This document shows, piece after piece, positions 48,875 to 59,033 of a stretch of DNA of 64,000 bases. How positions within the stretch are numbered: the stretch's first letter is position 1; each line of letters opens with the position of its first letter. The notes under the pieces are model-generated. The model had not been told where the DNA came from, did not search any database, and worked only from the letters and a program-made list of their open reading frames with translations. Both the position numbers and the translations under genes were made by a program. Source of the DNA: Aaosphaeria pasadenensis (lineage: Eukaryota; Ascomycota; Dothideomycetes; Pleosporales); assembly GCA_022813625.1 (NCBI GenBank), contig JAKLMB010000001.1:1798001-1862000 (forward strand), in the 5' to 3' direction.

Positions 48875-50004
48875 ATGTCTTCCAACACAGCTCCCGCCCA
48901 AACGAAAGGCCGGTAAGTCCGAAAGTGCACATTGGTCACCATTCAATGCATCCATCCATCCCGGTACCTATCCCAGGGCCCCCCCCATTCCTCCGCGCCG
49001 CAAATCAACCGCATCCAAAGCAAATGCTTGCTGGATGCCTAAAACAAAAAGACGAAACTCTTTCAGATTCCTGATTTCACGATGACCTCGATCTTATTCT
49101 TGCTCTCCCCCCCTGTTCCCTTCTCCGTCGCAACCCGTAGGAATTATATGAATTTGGTGGGAGCTCACATGGCTAATTTCCTCTTTCCTCCGGCGACATA
49201 GTGCTCTCGCGATCTTACTACCCTCGCTCGCATTTCAAATACACACACTCGTTCTCGTGCTCGCGCTGCACGAATCCGCCTTCAACCACGTCCTCGACTG
49301 GCCAAAACAATACTTTGTCGCATATAACTTTTGCGCCGCGGGCGCCGCGCTGCTCGGAATGTGGGGAGCTACAAGAGTACGTTGTTGGACCCTTTCTCTT
49401 TCCTCTCCAATCCGCCATTTGTCCAAGCAAGCTATAATGCATCTACCCGTCTTATCTCCAATCACTCCACTACTCTCGTACTCAACCACCACAACCTCCA
49501 CCGCTACAACATCAATCATACCACAGCACGAACCACCACTCCTCTCCCCTCCCAGACCACACCATACAAAAACAACGCAAACTAACCCACCGGCAGCTAA
49601 ACCCCGCCTTCGTCTCCATCTCAACAACCCTCCACACAACCACCCTCCTCATCCTCACCCTCACCCTCCTCAACATCCTCCTCCCGGCCTCCCTCTCCCT
49701 CCACGCCCTCCTCCCCTTCATCCCAAACCTAAAGTTCGACGTCGCGGACTTTTGCGACGACGCCGACGACGCCTTCGGCTGGGACGCAGACTGGACAGCG
49801 CAGTGCAGGGACGGGTTCACGGCTGTGAAGTTCGGCGCCGTGGGTGTCGGGCTCGGGCTCATGGCGCTGCAGTGGTGGGCGGTTGTCGGGGTTTGGCGGT
49901 GGAATTGGGGGGTTGGGGAGGAGATAGTCGAGGAGGAATGTGAAGTGCGGGTGGATATAGAAAAGGGTGGTGCGGGGGTTGCGTTCGAAGATGAGAAGAG
50001 GTGA
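48875..50004 (+). CDS. Four-helix membrane protein of unknown function (206 aa)
   Basis: Three exons: 48875-48912, 49202-49376 and 49597-50004. Introns are 289 nt (phase 2) and 220 nt (phase 0, acceptor after ACTAAC). A short polar N-terminus (MSSNTAPAQTKGR) is followed by four hydrophobic segments: LAILLPSLAFQIHTLVLVLAL, YFVAYNFCAAGAALLGMWGA, TTTLLILTLTLLNILLPA and AVGVGLGLMALQWWAVVGVW. The loop between helices 3 and 4 (about 120-150) is acidic, with two cysteines (DFCDDADD, AQCRD) that could pair outside the membrane, and the tail is acidic and cytosolic. The shape is tetraspan-like, but I do not recognise a family. Third codon positions are strongly C-rich, supporting coding status. Confidence 0.68.
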
Positions 50005-50745
50005 TGATAACATATGGCGAGATCTTTGGAATTATACCAATGGAGAAATGGGAAAGGAAGTAAAGAAGACAAAGATGCTTGGATATGGATGGGGATTTTT
50101 AACGAATGTCACGACACACACACACACACCAATACCTTGGAATGAATGAATATAAAACGATAAATACCAATACAACTCTACTTTTACAAGCCTTTCTCTT
50201 GCTTTGCTAGTGGGGTGATTGCTACGGCGGATATATTGTTTGCTATGTGTTGATGAGAGGTATCTGACCATACGACCATACGGCCATTGTGGAAAGACAA
50301 AAAGGCATAACGCGACCTGAGCGCGATATCATTTCGGATGGTAGAACCACGGGGTATGAACGGCGGTTTTTGTTGGAAGCTATGGGAAAGGGGAAAATGG
50401 CTCGTACACTCCCTCCTGACGAAATGATAGTAAAGGATCGAATGTACTCCTACGGTGTGGTCCGCTCGACACTTCGTGTCCCTTCGTGAAGCTTCGGGGG
50501 TCTGAGGTATGGGATGAGATGGCGGGAGAGTGAGAGTGTGATAGACCTCCTATGTATACACGTGGTTTATTGATGTCTTGATAGGTGGCACTGGGCCTTA
50601 TGTTTTGATTACACGTTTTATTTATACAGATCATGCGTTATCTTATCTCATCTCATCTAGGTAGTCTTGTCTATGTGTATGTAAAGTGGTTTTTCAATCG
50701 TACAAAATATGCTAGTTTTACATGATATACAATGCGCAATATGGT
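50005..50745. other. Convergent 3' flanks, membrane protein / MRH4
   Basis: 741 bp between two stops, with a short (CA)n run at 50115-50129. No gene is seen. Confidence 0.5.
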
Positions 50746-52689
50746 TTAGATCAGCGCCTCGCCTCTGAACATAGCGTCCCTGACCTCCTTCACGACGTCT
50801 GCACGGTCGCCCGCGCCGACGAGCACGATGCCCCTACCGCGTCTGCCCATTCGCCCCGTGCGGCCGAGCCGGTGGATGAAGTCGATGGTGGTGTGGGGGA
50901 CGTCGTACAGGATGACGTGCCTGACGGACACGGTGTCGATGCCGCGGGAGCCCAGGTCCGTCGTGACGATGACTTTGGTGTTGGCGAGCTGGCGCTTGTT
51001 TTTGTCGGTGGCTGGAGCGGAGGGGGCGGGTTTGTCGTCGTTGGAGGAGGAGGTGGTGGTGGTGGGTTTCTCGGTTCCGGTGAAGCTTGCGAGGGTCTTT
51101 GCTTGTCGGCTGGGGTCGGTGTCGCGGTGGAAGGCGAGTGCGTCGATGCCTTTCTTGACGAGATATTGGGCGACTGTCTCGGTTTCTTCGCGTTCGTTGA
51201 CGAAGACGAGGATGCGCTTGGTTTGGGATATCTCTTTGCCTTCTGCTGGATCGTAGTCCCCGCTCGCTTTGCCAATCTGCCAGATGGTGTCGGCGCATGC
51301 TAGCATCTTGTTTCCTCGGTATGGGTCTTTGTTGACGTCGACGACGCCTAGCTGGACACGGCGGGGGATGGCGTGCAGATTGGGAGTTACGAGGCGCTTC
51401 ATGGATGGGTATCGTTCCGCGAGGTATTTGTCCAGGTAGCGAGGGATGGTGGCAGAGCACAGGACGAGCTTCTTGAGAGAAGGGGTTGCCCTGTCGAGGA
51501 TTCCGGTAGTGAACGGCTTGAAAGAGCGGTCGAGGAGCGAATCGGCCTCGTCGATGATCAGGTGACTGACACGGCTCAGGATGTTGGGGTTGCTCTCGGC
51601 GATGCTCGACAACAGCGGAGGTGTGCAGATGATCATGTCTACGCCGTTTTCGTTGAAGAGCCTGTTCCTGATGACGGTGGCAGTGTTCTTGGCTGAAATT
51701 GGAGCTGCTCTGAACTTGACGGTATGCGACAGGGACTTTGCGACAGCTCCGACTTGAGCAACCAGTTCAGCCGTGGGGACGAGAATGATGGCTCGCGGAC
51801 GGGCAGGGTCCACTGCATTGGTGGTCGGCGGAGACTCGAGAGCGAAGATATCGTCCCTTTTATCCAACTCTTTGGCCGCAGCCAGCTCTGCTTCCTCACG
51901 TTCCTTCTCCTCCGCTTCGACGGCCTCGGCTCTTTTGATTGCATCGATCGTCGGGAGGAGGTAGGCAAGGGTTTTGCCAGATCCCGTCTCTGCTGCCAGC
52001 AAGTATGATTCCAAAGCTTCTTTCTGGGCCGGGTTTCTGGTCCTCCTCTTTGCTTCTAAGCCCAACAGTGCGGGGATAGCGACGGCCTGGGCAGGTGTAG
52101 GAATGCGGTATTCGAGACCTGGGAGTGCGTCCTTGATGGCTTCTTGCAGCGTGTCGAGAAAGGGTAGACCTTCAAACGAATCCACTTGCTCAATCTTCCT
52201 CTTGATGGCGGACCTTGACCCATATGGTATCTCTTGTAAGCCCTTTTGCATTTTCAGCGCATGGTATGCATCTGGCTTTCCTCTCCGCTTTCCGTCCTCG
52301 CGGCGCCGGCTCTGAAAGGAACCCCGGCTGGAAGCCTGGCCATTTCTCTCCTGTTCCTGCTCTAGGTCCCGTGGCACACGGGTCTTGTTGAGGTACGAGA
52401 AGGGCTCACGCTTTTTTCTTGCTGGTTTGCCTTCGGGTCGAGTAGCAGGACGGTCGACGGTGTCGGAGAGGACCATGCGAGAGGGGCGATGCTTGTCGCG
52501 GGAGCGATTGAAGGATGGCCGAGGGGTTGGGAATCGTTGGTCGGAGGAGCCATGCTTATTGCTCGAGCGATCTCTCTGCAATTGCGCATAGAGGCGTACC
52601 TGTTGGTTGGCGGGTTGAAGTAGTGGAGGTCGGACGAGAAGACTGTTGACCTCGCAGAAAGGACACGCGCGAGTGGCGCGACGTAGCAT
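50746..52689 (-). CDS. MRH4: Mitochondrial DEAD-box RNA helicase MRH4 (647 aa)
   Basis: Single exon. The N-terminus (about 1-60) is basic and hydroxylated, as in a mitochondrial presequence; two cysteines (ACPFCEV) lie at 9-12. A charged segment (KPARKKREPFSYLNKTRVPRD) matches the Mrh4 pre-domain. Helicase motifs: IPTPAQAVAIPALLG (Q-motif region), GSGKT (236-240), PTAELVAQV, DEAD (380-383), SAT (412-414), TTDLGSRGID and HRLGRTGR (606-613). Between motifs I and Ia is a charged insertion, and another low-complexity stretch (TTTTSSSNDD) precedes motif V; both are typical fungal expansions. In yeast Mrh4 binds 21S rRNA and is needed late in assembly of the large mitochondrial subunit. It is divergent from BUD4. 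Confidence 0.92.
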   Translation of the reverse strand: MLRRATRACPFCEVNSLLVRPPLLQPANQQVRLYAQLQRDRSSNKHGSSDQRFPTPRPSFNRSRDKHRPSRMVLSDTVDRPATRPEGKPARKKREPFSYLNKTRVPRDLEQEQERNGQASSRGSFQSRRREDGKRRGKPDAYHALKMQKGLQEIPYGSRSAIKRKIEQVDSFEGLPFLDTLQEAIKDALPGLEYRIPTPAQAVAIPALLGLEAKRRTRNPAQKEALESYLLAAETGSGKTLAYLLPTIDAIKRAEAVEAEEKEREEAELAAAKELDKRDDIFALESPPTTNAVDPARPRAIILVPTAELVAQVGAVAKSLSHTVKFRAAPISAKNTATVIRNRLFNENGVDMIICTPPLLSSIAESNPNILSRVSHLIIDEADSLLDRSFKPFTTGILDRATPSLKKLVLCSATIPRYLDKYLAERYPSMKRLVTPNLHAIPRRVQLGVVDVNKDPYRGNKMLACADTIWQIGKASGDYDPAEGKEISQTKRILVFVNEREETETVAQYLVKKGIDALAFHRDTDPSRQAKTLASFTGTEKPTTTTSSSNDDKPAPSAPATDKNKRQLANTKVIVTTDLGSRGIDTVSVRHVILYDVPHTTIDFIHRLGRTGRMGRRGRGIVLVGAGDRADVVKEVRDAMFRGEALI

Positions 52690-53360
52690 AGTAGAGATTT
52701 CAGAAGGGCGAACGAGGGTGTGGGAGATTGTGTTTCAGAGGAAGGGTGGTGATCATCGACGATCCAGCGATGGCTAATACTTTAAGTTGTAAGATATTGC
52801 AGAGAAAAGATGGAGACGAGAATGAGATGCGGGATGGAAATTTCATGTGCCACAGTTAATCCTAATCGGGAAATGGGGGAGTGTGGCGCATGTGACATCC
52901 GCTGTGGGTCGATTGGTCGATTGGTGGTTGCCCCGTACGACAGCGGAAACAAGAGAAGATCCAGGACATCCATGACATCCCAGCGCCGTTTGTTGATTGA
53001 CGCCAAGAATTGTGCCTCTGTTATCCTCTACTGTGCACATATACATACGGCCTGTCTATACACAACCCTCTCTCTCTCCCACACTCTCACTCACTCTTAT
53101 GGGATACACTCCTCCTCCTCCTCTCCTTCTTCCCTCCTCTTCTTAACATTATCTCTTCTTCTATACTTCCCAGCGCCTGCGCTTTTAACAAACATTCGTT
53201 CTCGCCCTGCGCAATCACACCCTGCGCACATTCCTACCATCTGCGCGAGCCCTCCTCGAGGGAGTTTCCGTCCCCATTGTTCGCAAACATTCCACACCAA
53301 CGCAGATAGGCTTCCTGCATCGATCGAGTACAATCGTTGCGGATCCTCTCTCCGGTAGAA
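52690..53360. promoter_or_regulatory. Divergent promoter of MRH4 and BUD4
   Basis: 671 bp between start codons. The BUD4 side (53065-53160) has a long CT-rich run (TCTCTCTC..., CTCCTCCTCC), as in fungal 5' leaders. No TATA box is evident. Confidence 0.5.
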
Positions 53361-56300
53361 ATGTCGCGAAACGAAGCGGTAAGTCAACCTGAACATGCTA
53401 TCAGCCGCCCTCAAAGTGGTCCTTGTCGCTGATGTGGAATCACTTCAACAGGTATCGCCGCTGCGCATAAACAAAACGCCCAACGGTTCACCCACCAAGC
53501 CAGTATCGCGGCCGCTCTCTGAGATCGGTCCCACCGAACACAGAAGGAACTCTCCGAGCTTCAACCAAGCTACCAAGGTAACACCAAGCTTGCATTCCTT
53601 CCTTCTTCTCGGTAACGAGCGACTAACGTGGCCTAGAAGATGATGTTTACCAAAGAAGCTTCGCCTTTCGACACTTCCTCGCCTTTCACAAACAGCCCGC
53701 GTTTGTTTTGGAAGGAGCAGACCATCTCGCCAAAGGCCCGCTTCGGCTCAGAGAACGATTCCGACCGTGATCTGTCGCTCTCGCCCAAGCGCTCCTCCAT
53801 TGAGAATCTCAAGAAGGCCTCTCGTGTAAAGAACAGCAGCATGTTTGCCCGTGAGCAGAAGAACGAATACGATCCCGCCTCAGTCCAAGTGCCTAATCGC
53901 CCTCTTGCTTCCGGCCGTCCCTTGAGCTATCAGGTCCAGGGCAACGCCTTCGGTGGTAACGGTCTTGCTGGCTTGCGCCAACAGAACGAAGAACACAAGG
54001 GTCACCGCCGTGGTGAGAGCCTGAGCAAGATCCCGACTCTCTCACCATCCAAGACATCTCCAGCCAAGCTACCTACTCAGTCATCTTTTAGCTCATTCAC
54101 ACAAGAGAACTCCTCACCTGCCGAGGGTCGTGCCTCACCTACTAAGTCTTCGCTGGTCAGCCATGGCCGCTTCAACTCATTCGATTACAACCCCGAGTCA
54201 AGCATCTGGTCTGATGACGAAGAGCTCAAGCATCAGACCCCCCGTCCTCTGCGTCGGCATGCAAAGAGCGTTACTTTTGATGCCGCTCCACCAACCATCA
54301 ACGAGTATGAGATGGTAACTCCAGACCCATCATCGATCGCATCCGACTCGCGAGAGGGTAGCTACGAATCAGACGAGGAAGACATGAGTTTTGATCAAGA
54401 CGACAGCTTTGATGCCTCTCTGGAGGATACAGACAAGACACCTGTGGTGTTGCCCGAAGACTGGCGTCATATGAGTCCCGAGGCAGCAAACACGTCATTG
54501 GCAGATACGTGGGACGACGTGTTTGATGGCCGCGACAACAGCCCAATGCCAAATGCCCAGCCCATTGCCGCCACAAAGCCCAATGGATCGCGACACGGCT
54601 CCACAAACTCTGAAGGCGAGGCACGGCCTTTGCCCCCTCTGCCCGGTATGCAGGCATTTGACGACCGCAATCGACGAGATTCCAGCATTGGTTTGTCCGC
54701 TGCTGCAGAGCGCGCTAGTGGTGCTCGTCGTTCGTTGCCCCAGCCACCTCAAGCGGCGGGTATCTCCAAGGCCGATCTCCTTAACATGCGCGAGGGATCG
54801 ATGTCTTTGGAAGACCGGCTCCGATTGATGAACTTCGATGACGAACGTGATACCCAAACACCTACCCAGGAGAGCGAGGATAAGAAAATCGCTCAAGTGG
54901 AGGTTGCTGAAGTGGACGATGTAACAGAATCTGAGATTATTGAGAGCCCCAAGGTCCAAAGAATCTCGCGCGAGTCAATTCTTCGAAAGGTCAAGAGCCG
55001 TAACTTTGACGACTACGAGAGTTATGACTTTGATCCTGAGTCAAGCCCAGAGCGTAGCTATGGCGACCTTGCTGACCTTGACCCGGATGTTCCCATTCCA
55101 TCACGAGAGGTCTCATCCAACTTTGACGAAACTGCACACGAGCAGGCCAACAACACTGAGGATGAGATGGACAGCGTTCTCGAGGCATACTCTATGGCCG
55201 AGACTACTGAGGTCTACGCAGAGACGTCTGAGATCTCTCAAATGGAGGAGTATGACTGCTCTGTTATCCATCATATTATTAAAGAAGAACCTCGCGAGGA
55301 AGATGAAGCGAGCCAATATTCTTCCCAACAAGAGGAGCAGCCAACATCTCAGAGCACCATTGACACCTCCGGACCACCAACCCCAACAGCTCTGGATTCT
55401 TCGCCCAATGCTGTGGATAAGGGAAGCAGGCGCAGTGAGCTGTTCGCTTCCTTTGCCGATACTGAGATGGATCTCCACCTCGATCCATTGAAGGCGTCGT
55501 TTGAGACTGCACCTAGCCCTCTCGACACTGCACCCAAGATTGGCGCTATGCGAGAGTTCTTGCGTCGACCGGAGACACCAGATGCCACCGAGGAAGACCT
55601 CGATGTTGAAGAACCTGGCACACCTGACTCCGTTATTCGCCATCCTGTCGTTGAAGAACCCGAGCAGGCCGAGCAAGTCGAGAACGTCGAGCAAACAGAG
55701 GAAGCTGAGGATGCCAAAGAGGTCGAGAAGGAGGCTGAAGTTGAGCCTGAGTCACCTGCCGTTCCTGATCCCGAGGCTACTGTTCGGGGCGCTGGTGGCA
55801 AGCTCAAGACTCGCCCATCTCTCATTCCCGCAGATATGGATATGGCTGCAACACGTAGGCAAGTAAGCGGTGAGCACCCTCCTCCCGTTCCTCAACGAAG
55901 CCCAAAACGCCAATCGTTGAGCTTGGACTTCGGTTATGTCGAAGAGGAGAGTTCGCAAGCATCGAACGTGGACAATTCCCGCATGCTTGACATTGCAATT
56001 GGTGAAGATTCCAACGATCTGAGCTTTGGTCTTGACAAGGATTTTGATAAAATCATCGAAGCACAGAAGGTAGACTTCCTATTTCCTTTACCCTCCTTTG
56101 CCCAGTTCCCAACATCATCGGCTGCACAAACTCATGGTGCGAATTTGATGAGCGGAGAGGGTTTTGTTTATACTCACGAACCGACGACTAATACTTCTGG
56201 ACGGGAACAGAAAGGATATCTTATGCGACAAAACACCAAGGTTGTTGTTGCCAGCAGCCGCCAGTTCAGCGACGAGAAGCCACCTACGGGTTCTTCCGAT

Positions 56301-58087
56301 AAGCCGGCCCAGTCAGCTGCCTCGCGTAAGACGAGTGCAGAGCGCAAGCCTGCTTGGACCACTGAGCCCTGGAATGGTAAGGCAAGGCGGAGGAGCATCC
56401 GAACAACTTCTGGGACTCGCCGCGCTGCTCCTTCCGGTCCAGCACCTCCCCTTCCTGGACAAGAATCCGCGGTTGCCGGTGGGCTTGACTCGGTTGAGGA
56501 ACAGAACAGTGAAGAGTTTGAAGATGGTGCTGAGCGCGGACGTCTGTTCGTCAAGGTAGTAGGCGTGAAAGATCTGGATCTTCCCTTGCCAAAGAGTAAG
56601 TCGTCATCACAAAATATCTGAGCGTGTTACTGATTGTATCTGCAGACGAGAAGACATGGTTCCAACTCACTTTGGACAATGGATTGCACTGTGTGACAAC
56701 ATCATGGCTAGAGCTCGGCCATAGCGCACCAATTGGACAAGAGTTCGAACTTGTAGTCCTTGACGATCTTGAATTCCAGCTCACTCTCCAGACCAAACTG
56801 CAGCCACCTGCAAAGGCTCCGGTTACTGCCGCACCCGTCAGGGTTGTCAACCACAAGAAATCTCATTCCGCCTTCCGCAACCTCCTGTCTTCGCCCAAGA
56901 AGCGTAAGGAACAGGAGCGCAAGCAACAAGAGGAGGCGGAACGTCTTGCTCAGCAACAACAGCAACAGCAGGAAGCCCAAGCTAAGCGTAACCACCAAGC
57001 CACCGCTTGGGACCTCTTGCACGGCCTGGTTGGTCCTGACGGTTCCTTCGCTCGCGCTTATGTGTGCCTTAAGAATCATGAGAACCAGGCGTACGGTCGT
57101 CCTCTCAACGTGGACATCCCGTGCTTCAACGAGTGGGCAGTTGACGACTCTGGAGTGAGCAGTGTCAAGAGCAAACGAGGAGGCGTTGTTCGCCGCCCAC
57201 CATACCGAGTCGGCAAGCTTGCACTACAGTTACTGTACGTGCCTAAGCCTAAGAATGCCAAGGACGAGGACATGCCCAAGAGCATGAATGCCTGCGTTCG
57301 TGAGCTGAAGGAGGCCGAAGAGGTGAAGGGAAAGACCTGGGAAGGTCATCTAAGCCAACAGGGTGGTGACTGTCCTGTAAGTGAACTAACTAAACTGAAT
57401 ATCCTGGCTGTCACGCTGACCATAATACAGTACTGGCGCCGTCGCTTCTTCCGTCTTGCAGGCACTAAGTTGACTGCTTACCACGAATCGACACGGCAAC
57501 CGCGTGCTACCATCAATCTAGCAAAGGCAACTAAGCTCATTGATGATAAGAGCGCTCTGCAGCAACCCTCTTCCACAAAGTCCGGCGGGCGTCGCAAGTC
57601 TGCTTTCTCTGAAGAAGAGGAAGGCTACATGTTCGTCGAGGAAGGGTTCCGCATCCGGTTCGCCAACGGCGAAGTCATCGACTTCTACGCCGACAGCACG
57701 GAACAAAAGGAAGGCTGGATGAAGGTCTTGTCCGAGACTGTCGGCAAGGATCTTGCTACTAGCAAAGCCTGGACACAAATGGTCATCGACAAGGAGCGTC
57801 AAGACAAGGCACGTTCAAAGGGTGTAGCCCAGCCCGCACCGCCGAAGGATGCGTTCAATGGCACACAACAGCAACGCCCACGGTCGCATGAAGGCCTCGC
57901 GAGCAAGTCAGCGCCATCAAGTCCTGTGAAGGGTCATTCGAGAACTAAATCACACGTGCCTATGTCCCAGGTTCCCCCACCACCCATCGAGAAGGACGCC
58001 AGGCATAAGATGGCAGCACCGCGGCAACAGCAGCAAGCTGCTTCAAATTCATCTCGCCGTGAACAAGTTCGTTCGATGATTTTCTAA
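53361..58087 (+). CDS. BUD4: Anillin-like septation protein BUD4 with PH domain (about 1449 aa)
   Basis: Exons: 53361-53378, 53452-53577, 53637-56069, 56211-56595, 56646-57376 and 57431-58087. Introns: 73, 59, 141, 50 and 54 nt. The 141-nt intron (56070-56210) has no stop in frame; I splice it because this joins IIEAQK to KGYLMRQNTKVVVASSR, the continuous Bud4 block. Without it the protein is 1496 aa. The N-terminal ~940 residues are disordered, with conserved islands (DSFDASLEDTDKTPVVLPEDW, MREGSMSLEDRLRLMNF, RISRESILRKVKS). From about 968 comes the C2-like/anillin region (RLFVKVVGVKDLDLPL...TSWLELG), then ATAWDLLHGLVGPDGSFARAY and RELKEAEE. A PH domain follows (about 1222-1337, YWRRRFFRLAG...GWMKVL). 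Bud4 organises septins and the contractile ring at septation sites. Confidence 0.92.
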
Positions 58088-59033
58088 TTTCCTAGGACGG
58101 GTTCTGGTTCCTTCATCTAAGCCATTTTGTGGAAGCTCTCGCCACTCTAGATTCCATTCTCCGAGATGTAAAAAGGCATCGCTGCCCTGGAGGTTGCGAC
58201 GACATTCATGGTCGCTCTGTCTTGCGACCCTAACTTCTTCTTACTCGATTGCAAGAACGACTCTGTTCTGTACAAACTACACTAGGTCTACCACCTAAAT
58301 CTCTTTTCCTTGGTTGCGATTTTGATTCATAAGGGGCTCCATGAGGATCCAGCGCTGTTATTCATTGGTTTGTTATTGCTGAGCACTATACGGCTCCAAA
58401 TGGAGTTTGGTCTTGGGCGGACATCCGGTACATGTTTATGATAATACCTCTGCTTAATGATTGAAGATGAGGTACGATGCAGAGAGTGTAAGACATTTCA
58501 AAACTTTCAAATTACAAATTTCTCAACTCCTTGCGTGACTGTGATACATCAGCCCTGAAATGGAAAGAGAGCGTGACTTTTCCAGCGTCCCGGTTGTTAG
58601 GATTGCGTGACACCCGGGTTCTGATGATAGATTCGTGGCCAAGTGGATTGTTACATGACAGTTGTGTTTGCCTGCCCATTTGGAAGAACTGTACAACTCC
58701 GAGTCATCAAGCAAACATATCTAGCGTCGGTTCTATACAAACGGACATTTTTATCCAAAGTGTATTCCTTCCCTCATTATCCTCCCTCTCGAGAATTCCT
58801 TCTCCTTCTCTCTACGTTCGCCCTTTCAAATACTCATTATCAAGTCGTCAGTAGACATGGCTGATTCCACCACATCGCAACGCTTCAAAACCTGCTGAGC
58901 GAACAAGAAAGCAGACACCTATCTCATTCCCCTTGAACTCTCAATATCATCATCCCCAACCCAGCCTCGCCTTCTCAATCTTACTTCTCTTCCACAACAT
59001 CCAAATAGCCAACACCCTACCTCCATCCCCTTC
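58088..59033. other. Intergenic region BUD4 / Gly-rich protein gene
   Basis: 946 bp with the BUD4 3' flank and a pyrimidine-rich promoter or leader (58755-59030) for the next gene. No coding frame is supported. Confidence 0.5.

Noticed and set aside
48501..49085. 194-codon plus-strand frame upstream of the four-helix membrane protein
   Set aside because: It overlaps the leader, first exon and first intron of that gene in another frame and has no domain.
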